Shown here one piece after another: positions 16,201 to 24,320 of a stretch of DNA of 64,000 nucleotides. The notes below the pieces were generated by a model. The model had not been told where the DNA came from, ran no database searches, and saw only the letters and a program-made list of their open reading frames with translations. Positions within the stretch are counted from its first letter, which is position 1. Each line of letters opens with the position of its first letter. The position numbers and the translations under genes are program-made. The DNA is from CAYREX01 sp964423505 (GTDB taxonomy: Bacteria; Fermentibacterota; Fermentibacteria; Fermentibacterales; JCC-6), in NCBI GenBank assembly GCA_964423505.1, contig CAYREX010000005.1, positions 1-64,000 on the forward strand. The letters run 5' to 3'.

Positions 16201-16374
16201 GAGGCGGTGCTGGAGCTCTACCCGGCGGCTCGGGTGCTCTACATGTCCGGCTACACCGCGGACATCATATCTCCGCACGGGGTCCTCGAGGACGGGGTCG
16301 GCTTCCTGCGGAAGCCCTTCTCCAGGGCCGAGCTCGGGCGGAAGGTGCGGGAGGCGCTGGAGGGCGACGGATGA
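13297..16374 (+). CDS. Hybrid histidine kinase with five PAS domains and a receiver
   Basis: 1025 residues from the ATG at 13297, with GGGGGAGG 4 nt upstream; the frame is open much farther back but that part reads as antisense-like shadow of the previous gene. Five PAS units follow one another (approximately 15-130, 140-255, 262-385, 395-510, 520-640), each ending in a 'DVTDRK' or 'DITER' PAC-type motif. HisKA has GGVAHDFNNML (His about 664), HATPase has LLTNLVVNARDAV and GRGTGLGLATVYG, and the receiver has the acceptor Asp at about 956 in LLLTDVVMPGMDG and FLRKPFS. There are no membrane helices, so it senses cytoplasmic signals. No cognate output regulator is adjacent. Confidence 0.93.
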   Translation: MTGSGTAREGGAEQRHYRDIFQKSRDGFVIVSPSGEIIDANDAYLEMLGYSLEELRALPDFYSITPERWHRWEREEIWERRLLGRGYSGLYEKEYIRSDGTVFPVELQSYAVRDDSGGIDYLWGIARDITERKQRERELRESEARWRSYLENAPFGVFVADRQGRYVDVNPAACRMTGYSREELLSQHMTDMLPPGSREDALDHFGHLPERGTDVIEVPYRRADGEVRWWRVSATVLSEERFLGFNEDVTDRKLAEDSLRRERDRMGGYLDVAGVMLVALDREGRVMLLNRRGCEILGLEREEVLGRVWMDSFIPARYREMVRGIFREVAAGGGSMYDEVEMPVLTAEGDERLVRWRNNVLRGPDGEVTSILSSGEDITDQRRVETALRKSEQELRAVVHRSPVGIGITDSEGRMADCNEALAAIVGYDRERVLEMGFEPLTHPEDLEAERALIGEVFRGERESYRIEKRYLHADGGEVWVDLVGSLVRDEAGEPRLGFAFVQDVTDRKLYKERLEESEAKYRALVMQSADCLILHDLDGTIVDVNESACGKYGYSREELVGMRISDLDPRYDEIVETSGSLESVPRGRSVVFETRHVDRGGTEFPVEVRLGSIEYGGRTLIQGLVRDITERMRAEREREELRERLATSQRLESVGRLAGGVAHDFNNMLGVILGYVDLSLEQLEADSPVVDDLLQVRSAARHSADLTAQLLAFARRQTVAPAVLDLNGTVGSMLRMLERLIGEDVRLLWKPSGVSGTVVMDPSQLEQLLTNLVVNARDAVSAGGTITVGTGRAEVTGERAAEEGLPGPGRYVALEVSDDGHGMPPEVLEHVFEPFFTTKEVGRGTGLGLATVYGIVKQNGGTVAVESEPGAGTRFSVLLPASDGAPSSGVRPAEAIPAGRRRGTILLVEDEEAILRLTDRMLQAMGYEVLAASSPREALRRAREHDGEVDLLLTDVVMPGMDGGRLSEAVLELYPAARVLYMSGYTADIISPHGVLEDGVGFLRKPFSRAELGRKVREALEGDG

Positions 16375-16390
16375 TATCCCTCACGAGAGA

Positions 16391-16464
16391 TGTCAGGATA
16401 GTCATCGGCGGATATCCTGTCAATGAGCGCCGGCCGCCGTCTGCGCCCTGCAGTCATTGACAGG
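16391..16464. repeat. Overlapping inverted repeats with divergent promoters
   Basis: Two inverted repeats share one arm. TGTCAGGATA (16391-16400) pairs with TATCCTGTCA (16413-16422) with one mismatch. CCTGTCAATGA (16416-16426) pairs perfectly with TCATTGACAGG (16454-16464) across a 27-bp spacer. Both arms of the second repeat contain a TTGACA hexamer, one on each strand. This could be an operator, a pair of opposed promoters or alternative RNA folds. Confidence 0.6.
16395..16423 (-). promoter_or_regulatory. Candidate promoter reading antisense into the hybrid-kinase gene end
   Basis: On the minus strand TTGACA (16423-16418) is followed after 17 bp by TATCCT (16400-16395). No gene on the minus strand lies downstream within several kilobases, so a transcript would be antisense to the 3' end of the kinase gene. 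Confidence 0.4.
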
Positions 16465-16486
16465 GTTCGAGTCCGGCGCGTATCCT
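16457..16486 (+). promoter_or_regulatory. Promoter of the Cache lipoprotein and NCS2 permease genes
   Basis: A consensus TTGACA (16457-16462) is followed after 18 bp by TATCCT (16481-16486). The -35 lies within the right arm of the inverted repeat, which suits an operator. The gene start is at 16534. Confidence 0.55.
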
Positions 16487-16533
16487 ACTGCCCGGGCCGT
16501 TCCATACGTACCGACAGCTGGGGGGCGCATGCA

Positions 16534-17457
16534 ATGAGCCGGTTGAGCCGCCTGCCGACCCGGTGCGCCGGTCCAATACTGGCCGCCGCCGTCATGTCAG
16601 CCGGATGTGCGCGGGATGGAGACGGCCTCGACGTCTCCATGTACACCTACCGGGACACCCGGGAGCTGGTTGGCTTCGTCCGTGCGGCTGCCTCGGAGGT
16701 GGAGGCGGAAGGACGCTCCGCGCTGGAGCGGTTCGGAGACAGCCGGGAAGACTACCACTCGGGGGATAGCTACCTGTACGTCTACGACATGGACGGCGTC
16801 AACATCTTCCATGCCGGTATGCCCTACCTGGAGGGAGAGTGCCTGAGGGAGACCCGGGACGTGAATGGGAAATGCGTCTTCGACCTGGTGCTCCAGGCCG
16901 TCGACGACCCGGACAACCGCCATGGATGGGTCCACTACGTCTGGTGGGAGCCGGGGAGCTTCTACCCGGTGCCGAAGTCGTCCTGCCACTTTGCTGTGGT
17001 CACCCCCGATGGAGAGGAGCTCATCGTGGGCGGCGGGCTGGACTACCCCCTCGAGGAGAAGGAGTTCATCAGGATAGTCGTCGACGATGCTGTCTCCATG
17101 ATCGAGACGGAAGGCCCCACGGCCATCGACTCCATAGACGACCCCCGGTCCAGATTCGTCTTCCGGGACGTACGGGTCTTCGCCTTCAGGCCCGGCGGCG
17201 ACATAGTCATCTCGCCGATAGTGGCCGACAGCACACTGGAGATGGACCTCATGGCCTCGGTTGACCTGGCCGGCAACAGGCCTTTCGAGCTGGCGGTGGG
17301 TCAGCTGGCCGAGGCGGATTCAGTATGGCAGGTGTTCCTGGCCAGGGACCGCTACCAGCGCCAGCCGGTCAAGAAGGTGCTCTACCTCAGCAGGACCGAG
17401 CTCGGAGGCGACACCCTCTTCGTGGGAGCGGTAACCGACCTCCCGATGACGCCATGA
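16534..17457 (+). CDS. Cache-domain lipoprotein (periplasmic ligand-binding)
   Basis: 307 residues from the ATG at 16534 (GGGGGG upstream). The N-terminus ends in the lipobox MSAGC, so it should be lipid-anchored. The body has Cache-type features: a long N-terminal helix (ELVGFVRAAASEVEAEGRSALERF), then SYLYVYDMDGVNIFHAGMP, GKCVFDLVLQAV and HGWVHYVWWEPGS, and a second related unit (EKEFIRIVVDDAVSMIETEG to FVFRDVRVFAFRPGGDIVISP). No kinase or chemotaxis domain is attached. Its stop overlaps the start of the NCS2 permease in ATGA, so it may capture or sense a ligand for that transporter; this is inference. Confidence 0.78.
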   Translation: MSRLSRLPTRCAGPILAAAVMSAGCARDGDGLDVSMYTYRDTRELVGFVRAAASEVEAEGRSALERFGDSREDYHSGDSYLYVYDMDGVNIFHAGMPYLEGECLRETRDVNGKCVFDLVLQAVDDPDNRHGWVHYVWWEPGSFYPVPKSSCHFAVVTPDGEELIVGGGLDYPLEEKEFIRIVVDDAVSMIETEGPTAIDSIDDPRSRFVFRDVRVFAFRPGGDIVISPIVADSTLEMDLMASVDLAGNRPFELAVGQLAEADSVWQVFLARDRYQRQPVKKVLYLSRTELGGDTLFVGAVTDLPMTP

Positions 17458-18806
17458 GCAGTGACGCCGCCGGGAGGGGCCGGTTCGAGTACGGCGTCGA
17501 CGACGTCCCGCCGGCGAGGCATATGCTGCTGCTCTCCGTGCAGCACGTGCTGCTCATGTTCATCAGCCTCAGCCTCGTGGTCATATTCGCCGGGCAGATA
17601 AACGCACCGCAGGACGTCACCCTGGCGCTGATATCGTTCACCATGCTGGCCTGCGGGATAGGCTCCATCCTGCAGGCGCTCAGGCTGAAGTACCTCGGCT
17701 CCGGCTACCTCTGCCCGAACGTCTGCGGCCCCTCCTATTTCAGCCTCTCTCTCTCCGCGGCCTGGGTGGGCGGAATCCCACTCATGAGAGGCATGATACT
17801 CATCGCCGGTCTGGCCGAGATGGCTCTGGCCCCGGTTGTGCAGAAGGTCAGGAAGGTGTTCCCGAAGTACGTGGTCGGCCTCGTGGTGGCGATGGTGGGC
17901 GTAAGCATCATCAGGACATCGGTCTCCTCGCTGTTCGGGCTGGCCTACAGGGGCGACGCCATCGACGGGATGGAGCTGGTGGTCGGGTTCTTCGCCCTGA
18001 TGGTCATGGTCCTCGCCAACGTATGGGGGAAGGGATTCCTCCGGATGTACTGCCTACTGGTCGGCATGGCCGCCGGATGGGGCGCTGCGCTCCTGCTGTT
18101 GCCGGAGGCCCGGATCTCCCCGTCGGACATGGCGGGCCTCCCGCTCTTCGCCCTCCCCTCCATGCCCTGGGGTCTCGGCGGCATATCCTTCAACCCGGGA
18201 ATGCTGCTGCCGTTCGTCATCATCGCCATCAGCGGGTCGCTCAAGTCATTCGGCAACCTGCTGGCAGCCCAGAAGATATCCAGGCCCGACCTGGAGAAGG
18301 TGGACATCATCCCGATAAGGAACGGTCTCATAACCGACGGGCTCACCACGGCGCTGGCGGGCGCCATGGGGGCCATGGCGGTCGACACCTCCTCCAGCAA
18401 CGTGGGGCTCGCCGGTTCTACGAAGGTGGTCAGCAGATGGATCTCCGCGGCAGCGGGTGTCATCTTCTGCCTGTTCGCCTTCCTGCCCAGGTTCACCGCG
18501 GTCATCTCGATGATGCCGAAGCCGGTTCTCGGAGCCTCCATCATCTTCGCCGGCTGCTTCATGATAGTCACCGGCCTGCGGGAGATGCTCTCGGTCGAGT
18601 GGGACTCCAGGAAGACCTTCGTCGTCGGGATAGCCCTGGTTATGGGCCTGAGAACAGCCTTCCTCCCCGAGCTCTACGCGCGCGCTCCCCGGGTCGTCCA
18701 GTCCTTCTTCACGGACCCCCTGCCCACAGCTACCCTCCTGGCGGTCGTCCTGAACCAGATACTGAACCTGGACAGGGCCTTCGGGAGGTCCCGGGGAGAG
18801 ACCTAG
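17454..18806 (+). CDS. NCS2-family nucleobase (xanthine/uracil-type) permease
   Basis: 450 residues with about 12-14 membrane helices. Signature parts of the nucleobase:cation symporter-2 family are present: LLLSVQHVLLMF near the N-terminus (Q-H motif of helix 1), GSGYLCPNVCGPSYF (helix 3), the NPG-containing GISFNPGMLLPFVIIAISGSLKS and the late VDTSSSNVGLAGSTKVVSR. It imports a purine or pyrimidine base with protons; the exact base cannot be read. The ATG at 17454 overlaps the TGA of the Cache lipoprotein, so the two are translationally coupled. The gene converges on the STAS-kinase gene. Confidence 0.88.
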   Translation: MSSDAAGRGRFEYGVDDVPPARHMLLLSVQHVLLMFISLSLVVIFAGQINAPQDVTLALISFTMLACGIGSILQALRLKYLGSGYLCPNVCGPSYFSLSLSAAWVGGIPLMRGMILIAGLAEMALAPVVQKVRKVFPKYVVGLVVAMVGVSIIRTSVSSLFGLAYRGDAIDGMELVVGFFALMVMVLANVWGKGFLRMYCLLVGMAAGWGAALLLLPEARISPSDMAGLPLFALPSMPWGLGGISFNPGMLLPFVIIAISGSLKSFGNLLAAQKISRPDLEKVDIIPIRNGLITDGLTTALAGAMGAMAVDTSSSNVGLAGSTKVVSRWISAAAGVIFCLFAFLPRFTAVISMMPKPVLGASIIFAGCFMIVTGLREMLSVEWDSRKTFVVGIALVMGLRTAFLPELYARAPRVVQSFFTDPLPTATLLAVVLNQILNLDRAFGRSRGET

Positions 18807-18889
18807 CCGCATCCGCGAGCGTGCCGGAGGACCCTCTGCCCGCAGGACGGCGGCATGTCGGGGAATCTCCTCCGGAGAGAGGATCGGGC

Positions 18890-21148
18890 TCAGTCCGGAG
18901 GCTCCGCCCCGAGCGCCTCGATTATCCTCCGGCAGATCATGGCGGAGACCACCATGGATACCCGCTTGTACCGGAGGGGCAGCTGCGCGAACGAGACCAT
19001 GGGCAGGGTCCACTGAAGCAACGGCATCCAGTAGGCCAGCGGGTCGGTCATGTCGCCGGCCGCGCGGGCTGCGTAGCCCCGGAGCAGGCGGATGGTCTCG
19101 CAGGCCTTGCGGAGCGAAGGGTCGTACCCCGCGCAGTTGAGTTGCGGCATATCTGCGAGCGGGTCGACGTCCAGGAGGCCCTCCCAGAGCTGCAGCACCC
19201 CGGCGGCGTCCCGCTCGTTCTCCATGCGGGTCATCTGGATGGCAAGGAGCGGCTCCAGCCTGGCGAAGTCGGAGACCACGCTCCGCACCGCCGTCTCCGA
19301 GAAGTCGATGACGTAGATGTTCTCCTTCTCGTCCAGCAGCACGTTGTTAAGGTTCAGGTCGCCGTGGGTGATGGAGGTGCGCCACTCCCTCGTGAGGTCC
19401 CTTCGGCGGTCGAACTCGCTTGCATGGAAGAGGTAGGGATTGGGAAGGACGCATCCAAGCTCGGGACAGTCCACCGTCCCGGCGTCCGGCTCGATGCCCA
19501 GGGCCTCCCGCGCATCCTCCGCCAGCCTTCCGAAGAGGCCCGCCGGGTCGTGGTCGACGAACGGCCGTACCGTCCTCCGGTCGGACTGACCGTACCACGG
19601 CCACAGCACGCTGAGGAAGAGAGCCTCCCACAGCGGCTCCAGCTCGGCGACCGGCCGCTCGGAGTAGTGTCGGGCCAGCCAGGTCAGGCGGCTCTCCGGG
19701 CCGTTGACCCCCACGAAGTTGTAGCGCAGGCCGGACCAGTCTCCCTGCTCAGCTCCTCCCATGATGACGGTGCTGTTGTTCAGGATGAAGCGCTCCACGA
19801 AGTCGTGGTAGGCCCTCTCCTCCCGCGCGGTCATGGCCAGAGGGGCTATCTTCAGCACGGTCGGTATCATCCGCCTTCCGGTCGAGTCCTCGCTCTCCAC
19901 CTGGAAGGTGGTTGCCGTGTATCCGCCGCTCAGGGACCTGAGACTCACCCGGCCGGCGTCCCTGTAGGTCCGGCGCACGATGACCTCCCACTCGTCGGGT
20001 AGGCTGGCGCCCGGAGGCGCCTCGACGGTCAGCTGCCTCGAGCGTCCGTCCTCCAGCTCCAGCGGGGCGTTGACCCAGAGCCTGGGCGCACGGACCCGCG
20101 TGGCCCCGGGGTCGACCGCGAGCAGGTAGCGGATGGAGTCAGCGTCCGCCGCCTCCGTCAGGAGGTCGCCGAGCTCCCGCGGGAAGCCGGACGTCTCCCT
20201 GTCCAGCAGCAGGGCGTGGCCCTCGAATGTACCCTCCCCGACCGAGCAGCCCAGAACCAGCGCAGCGAGTGCCCCGTCGACCTCGCGGCGGCTCCATTCC
20301 CCCTGCTCGATGTCGGAAGCCGTCCGGAAGAAGCGGCCCGTGAGAGCCACGCTCTCGGCGAGCAGGGTGAGGGAGAAGGGCGCATTGTCGAGCCACTCGC
20401 CCACAACCTCCAGCAGCTCCCTCAGGGTGCCCTCGAAATCCGGCGCCTCCAGGGCGTGGGTGGGCCCTTCGGGCAGGCCCATGGCGTCGTCTACGTAGAG
20501 CAGCGTCCGCTCCGGCAGAGCGGTCATGAGCAGGTCGGTCACGTTGCGGCCGTCCGCCGGGCACATCGCCACGGCGCGGCCGGTGGAGAGGAAGAGCCCC
20601 CTGGCGTCTGCCGCCTCCGAGCGGTTCACCCCGAACCCGCCGACCCCGAAGGCCGGACCCAGCTCGTCCAGGTGGACGGCGGTCATGGCCGCTCCCTCCC
20701 CGACCCCGTCCCGCCGCCAGACCGTCCCCGTCGTGTCTCCGTCCGGCAGCCTGCGTACGCGCAGGCTGCATCCGCCCAGGGAGAGCGTCTCGCAGCTGCC
20801 CGCCGCCTCGCAGGCCGCCTCGAGCATCTGCAGAGCATCATCGACGGACCCGGCGACCGACAGGAGGTCGGCAAGGCCCGCCATCCTCAGCAGATCGAGT
20901 ACGAATGGCTGGACAGAGCAGAGCAGGAGCGCCCCGTCCCTCTCCCGCAGGCGGCGGTCCAGCACCAGCAGCGAGCGTATGCCCATGCTGGAGAGGAAGG
21001 AGACCCCGGCCATGTCCAGGGCCAGCCACCTGCAGCCCGGCGCCATGGCCTCCACCCGCTCGTCCAGGACGCCAGCGCCCGAGGCGTCCAGCCTACCTTC
21101 GAGCGTCCAGACCGAGAACCGGCCGACTTGCCGTGAGCCTACCTGCAT
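18890..21148 (-). CDS. STAS domain fused to a phosphotransferase/kinase-like domain
   Basis: 752 residues. Residues 1-110 are a STAS domain (FSVWTLEGRLDASGAGVL, LDMAGVSFLSSMGIRSLLVLDRRL) with the serine that anti-sigma kinases phosphorylate. A central part (about 130-380) has no match I know. The C-terminal third is like aminoglycoside phosphotransferases: SGGYTATTFQVESED (substrate/ATP loop), VLKIAPL (lysine), SITHGDLNLNNVLLD (catalytic HGDxxxxN, His about 595) and IYVIDFSET (metal Asp). This resembles the kinase-like domain described as ternary-complex-associated domain 9; that comparison is from memory. It is the last of the STAS genes in this block and has its own promoter. Confidence 0.8.
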   Translation of the reverse strand: MQVGSRQVGRFSVWTLEGRLDASGAGVLDERVEAMAPGCRWLALDMAGVSFLSSMGIRSLLVLDRRLRERDGALLLCSVQPFVLDLLRMAGLADLLSVAGSVDDALQMLEAACEAAGSCETLSLGGCSLRVRRLPDGDTTGTVWRRDGVGEGAAMTAVHLDELGPAFGVGGFGVNRSEAADARGLFLSTGRAVAMCPADGRNVTDLLMTALPERTLLYVDDAMGLPEGPTHALEAPDFEGTLRELLEVVGEWLDNAPFSLTLLAESVALTGRFFRTASDIEQGEWSRREVDGALAALVLGCSVGEGTFEGHALLLDRETSGFPRELGDLLTEAADADSIRYLLAVDPGATRVRAPRLWVNAPLELEDGRSRQLTVEAPPGASLPDEWEVIVRRTYRDAGRVSLRSLSGGYTATTFQVESEDSTGRRMIPTVLKIAPLAMTAREERAYHDFVERFILNNSTVIMGGAEQGDWSGLRYNFVGVNGPESRLTWLARHYSERPVAELEPLWEALFLSVLWPWYGQSDRRTVRPFVDHDPAGLFGRLAEDAREALGIEPDAGTVDCPELGCVLPNPYLFHASEFDRRRDLTREWRTSITHGDLNLNNVLLDEKENIYVIDFSETAVRSVVSDFARLEPLLAIQMTRMENERDAAGVLQLWEGLLDVDPLADMPQLNCAGYDPSLRKACETIRLLRGYAARAAGDMTDPLAYWMPLLQWTLPMVSFAQLPLRYKRVSMVVSAMICRRIIEALGAEPPD

Positions 21149-21261
21149 CCACTCCTCGCAGGGGATGGACGGGATGGGCGGAGGGAGGCCGAGGCGGCCC
21201 GGCAGCCTCCCGGTCGAGGTCCCTCGGGTCTCTCCACCCTAATCTGCAGCTTCCGGAGCTT

Positions 21262-21290
21262 ATCCTATCCGGCGCTCTCCGGGGGGTCAA
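21262..21290 (-). promoter_or_regulatory. Promoter of the STAS-kinase gene
   Basis: On the minus strand TTGACC (21290-21285) is followed after exactly 17 bp by TAGGAT (21267-21262). The start codon is about 105 nt downstream of the expected transcription start. Confidence 0.55.
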
Positions 21291-21365
21291 CGAAGCTCGG
21301 GTGTAACCTGGCCCTCTCCCCGGGAGCATCCCCGGCAGCCGGGCTGCCGATTACCCGAAGCGGGA

Positions 21366-22433
21366 TCAGGTCCGTCCGTAGAGGATGGAGTAGAGGTCGA
21401 TGTGCTCGTCGCTGTAGCAGGTGACGTCGCACCTGGGCTCGAACGGCTCCCCCAGGGATTCCCTCAGCAGCTCGTGCCACTGCCGCCGCATCATGTGGTA
21501 ATCGGTCCGCTCCCCGCGCGGCCGGGTCATGAAGGAGACGACCTCGCTCATCAGGAAGTTGTCCACACACCTGACCGCCAGGTCCATTGGCGCGTCGTGG
21601 GAGAAGACGAAGTCGATTATCCTGCCGTAGGACTGGTAGACGGATAGCGCCAGCTCCGGCGTCGCCAGCTCCGGCCCGTCGTTGTTGGCGTCCAGCTCGA
21701 AGAGCAGGAAGTTGTCCACCAGGGAGGCGATCCGCTCCAGGTGCTCCCTCTTGGCGGCCCTCGGGAGGTGATGGTAGGCAAGGGAGCTCATCGCCAGGTC
21801 GAAGCGGCCTTCCAGCCTGCCGGCGACCTCCTCTATCCCGGCGTTGAGAGCTCGGACCCGGACGCCGGGCAGCTCTGCCCCGAGGGTTCTCTCGGCCAGG
21901 TCGACCATTCCGGCGGAGGGGTCCACCAGCAGGACTTCGTCAATGGCCTCCGCCCTGCCGACCGAGAGCATCCGCCTCAGGAGCCTCGCGGTGAGGGCGC
22001 CGTCTCCGCACCCGATGTCCATTATCCGGACCGGGTGGTCGAAGAGGGGCAGGGCATCGATGGAGCACCTGACGAACCTCTTCCTGGCCCCCTCCATGGC
22101 CGGCACCGTCGAGAAGTGAACGAAGGGTGCCGGGTCGGCGAAGATGACCTCCGGCATGCGGAGCCGCCCCGCCTGACGCTCCAGGAAACTTACGAGGAAG
22201 GTGTTCAGGAAGAGGCCGCTGGCCTCCACCATCGCACCTGCCCGGAACCACGGTAGGCCGCGTGAGCCCTCCCCCTCCGAGGAGAGCATCGTGCCGACGT
22301 AGTATCGGAACGCGCCGAGGAGGTTCCGGGGGACCGAGCCGTCCATCGGGTCGTCCGGGGCAATGTCCCCGGCCACGGCACGTCTACCCAGCCCCGTCCA
22401 GGCCTCCGACTCCGCCCGGGTCAGCAGGATCAC
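21366..22433 (-). CDS. SAM-dependent methyltransferase
   Basis: 355 residues from GTG at 22433, preceded by the strong site GGGAGGAGGGAGG; the open frame continues upstream only as a shadow of the STAS gene. Motif I is VRIMDIGCGDGALTARLL (about residue 132), followed by EVLLVDPSAGMVDLAE (motif II, acidic residue) and FDLAMSSLAYHHLP (motif IV). The N-terminal 120 residues and the Tyr/Phe-rich C-terminus (GERTDYHMMRRQW, CYSDEHIDLYSILYG) have no assignment. The substrate is unknown. It lies 71 bp after the STAS gene and probably belongs to the aldehyde dehydrogenase operon. Confidence 0.8.
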   Translation of the reverse strand: MILLTRAESEAWTGLGRRAVAGDIAPDDPMDGSVPRNLLGAFRYYVGTMLSSEGEGSRGLPWFRAGAMVEASGLFLNTFLVSFLERQAGRLRMPEVIFADPAPFVHFSTVPAMEGARKRFVRCSIDALPLFDHPVRIMDIGCGDGALTARLLRRMLSVGRAEAIDEVLLVDPSAGMVDLAERTLGAELPGVRVRALNAGIEEVAGRLEGRFDLAMSSLAYHHLPRAAKREHLERIASLVDNFLLFELDANNDGPELATPELALSVYQSYGRIIDFVFSHDAPMDLAVRCVDNFLMSEVVSFMTRPRGERTDYHMMRRQWHELLRESLGEPFEPRCDVTCYSDEHIDLYSILYGRT

Positions 22434-22504
22434 CGCTTCCTCCCTCCTCCCTCCTCCGGACCGTCCTGCGAGGGTCCGTCTCCGGTGGACCGGCTCGGGG
22501 CCGG

Positions 22505-22795
22505 CTAGCTGGTCTCGAACCGCCCGTCCAGCCCGGCTATCTTGAACACCCTCTTGACGTCCGGGCGGAGGTTGACGAGCCGGAAGTTGCCCTTGCCGGC
22601 TATCTCGCTGACCTGCAGGCACAGCCGTATGAACATGGAGGAGACGAAGGTCGCGTCCTCCAGGTCGAAGACCACGGGCAGGCCCTCCTCCCGGACGCGG
22701 TCCAGGAGCATCTCCCGGATCGCCGTGCTGGTGGCGGTGTCCAGGCGGGCGGGCATCCTGCATACGAGCCGGTCGCTCAAGCTTTCGAAGTCCAT
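22505..22795 (-). CDS. STAS-domain anti-sigma factor antagonist
   Basis: 96 residues: a single STAS domain with LVCRMPARLDTATSTAIREML, VVFDLEDATFVSSMFIRLCL (phosphorylatable Ser-Ser) and the end FRLVNLRPDVKRVFKIAGL. Such proteins bind an RsbW-like kinase in the unphosphorylated state and release its sigma factor or other partner. The ATG at 22795 has GAGGAG 9 nt upstream. It starts 23 bp after the stop of the CoA-acylating aldehyde dehydrogenase, so the two are co-transcribed. Confidence 0.88.
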   Translation of the reverse strand: MDFESLSDRLVCRMPARLDTATSTAIREMLLDRVREEGLPVVFDLEDATFVSSMFIRLCLQVSEIAGKGNFRLVNLRPDVKRVFKIAGLDGRFETS

Positions 22796-22818
22796 ATGGT
22801 CATGCTCCTCGATGGGGC

Positions 22819-24252
22819 TCAGGAGTTTCGATTGAAGTCCGCCTCGATGTCGGCGGCGCTCTTCGTCTCGTCGAAGTACTCCTCCGGGTCGAACCCGAGG
22901 GTCCGCGGGTCCACCCTCCTGCGGGTTATCCTCTGGATGTTCAGCAGGTGGCGCGCTGTGACGTTCTCGGTGGTGATGTTCTTCCCCCCGGTGCCGCACC
23001 CGAGGGTGAGCGACGGGCTCAGCCTGTTGTAGATGCCGCCAACCGCACCCTGCGAGGAGGGCGTGTTCACGACTATCCTTCCGGCGTTCATCATCAGCGA
23101 GAAGTCCCTGATGCGCTCTTCGTCGTTGGAGAATATGCTGGCTGTGTGGCCTATCCCGCCGTGGTAGTTGATGTCGATGCAGAGCTTGACCGCCTCGTCG
23201 AAGCCCGGGGCCACGTAGTAGGCCAGTATGGGGGCCAGGACCTCCCCGGAGAGCGGATGCTCCGGACCCACTCCATCCAGCGGCGCCACCAGCAGCCGCG
23301 TGTCTGGCGGCACATCGATGCCTGCCAGCCCGGCTATGTGGAGCGCGGACTGTCCGACCACCCGGGGGCTCATGGACTGCCTCTCGGCGTTCCATGCCAC
23401 TCCCTCGAGCCTTCGGACCTCCTCCGGGGAGAGGAAGCGGGCACCGCCGCCTCCGAGCTCCGACTCGACCTCCGCAGCCAGTGGCGCCTCGACCACGAGT
23501 GACTGCTCGCTGGCGCAGATGGTACCGTTGTCGAACGTCTTGGATACGAGGAGCTGCTCCACGGCGAAGGGCACGTCCGCGCTGGCCTCGATGAAGGCCG
23601 GCACGTTCCCCGCCCCGACACCGATGGCCGGGGTGCCCGAGCTGTAGGCCTCCCGCACCAGTCCCGAGCCGCCGGTGGCGAGGATGAGAGCCAGGCCAGG
23701 GTGCTGCATGATGGCCCGGGTCTGCTCGCGCGGGTTCAGCCTCCAGGACTTCACCCCCGAGAGCCACTGGACGCAGTCCTCCGGCGCGTCGGCGGAGAGG
23801 GCGGCCTCGTAGCAGACCCGCGCGGCCTCGGTGCAGCAGCGGGAAGCCCTCTTCGAGGGGGAGATTATGATGGGATTGCGGGTCTTCAGGGCGATGAGGG
23901 TCTTGAAGAAGACCGTTGACGTGGGATTGGTCACCGGTACGACGGCAAGTATGGGACCCATGGGCTGGGCTATCTCCGTGATGCCCCTCTCCCGGTCCTC
24001 GGAGACGATGCCGGCCGTCCCGAGGTGACGGATGTCCTCGTAGACGTACCGGGTCGCCACCACGTTCTTGATGACCTTGTCCCGCCAGACCCCCAGCCCG
24101 GTCTCCTCGGCGGCCATCCGCGCCAGACGGACCCGCTGGTCGAAAGCCGCCTCGTAGACCGCGCGGACTATCCGGTCGGTCTGCTCCTGGTCTAGCTGGC
24201 TGAAGACGGCCGCAGCCATCGCGGCCCTGTCCATTACCTCCTGGATGTCCAT
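22819..24252 (-). CDS. CoA-acylating aldehyde dehydrogenase (AdhE-N/EutE-like)
   Basis: 477 residues. It converts an aldehyde, NAD and CoA to acyl-CoA or the reverse. The family is shown by IAQPMGPILAVVPVTNPTSTVFFKTLIALKTRNPIIISPSKRA, IGVGAGNVPAFI, the catalytic cysteine (C246) in FDNGTICASEQSLVV and the C-terminal GCGTGGKNITTENVTARHLLN. No iron alcohol dehydrogenase domain is attached, unlike full AdhE, and there is no encapsulation peptide that I recognise, so a soluble acetaldehyde/acetyl-CoA or related step is most likely. It is first in an operon with a STAS regulator and a methyltransferase. Confidence 0.9.
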   Translation of the reverse strand: MDIQEVMDRAAMAAAVFSQLDQEQTDRIVRAVYEAAFDQRVRLARMAAEETGLGVWRDKVIKNVVATRYVYEDIRHLGTAGIVSEDRERGITEIAQPMGPILAVVPVTNPTSTVFFKTLIALKTRNPIIISPSKRASRCCTEAARVCYEAALSADAPEDCVQWLSGVKSWRLNPREQTRAIMQHPGLALILATGGSGLVREAYSSGTPAIGVGAGNVPAFIEASADVPFAVEQLLVSKTFDNGTICASEQSLVVEAPLAAEVESELGGGGARFLSPEEVRRLEGVAWNAERQSMSPRVVGQSALHIAGLAGIDVPPDTRLLVAPLDGVGPEHPLSGEVLAPILAYYVAPGFDEAVKLCIDINYHGGIGHTASIFSNDEERIRDFSLMMNAGRIVVNTPSSQGAVGGIYNRLSPSLTLGCGTGGKNITTENVTARHLLNIQRITRRRVDPRTLGFDPEEYFDETKSAADIEADFNRNS

Positions 24253-24320
24253 CGCTGACCCCTCGTCTACCGTGCCCGGCTTTTTCTGCCAATGCAGATG
24301 AGAGTGAGACGTGCCTTCCG

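Noticed and set aside
16454..16480. GGGTTCGAGTCC, resembling the T-arm of a tRNA
   Set aside because: The flanking bases do not pair as a T-stem, no acceptor stem or anticodon arm can be drawn, and the segment is explained as a -35 region within an inverted repeat.
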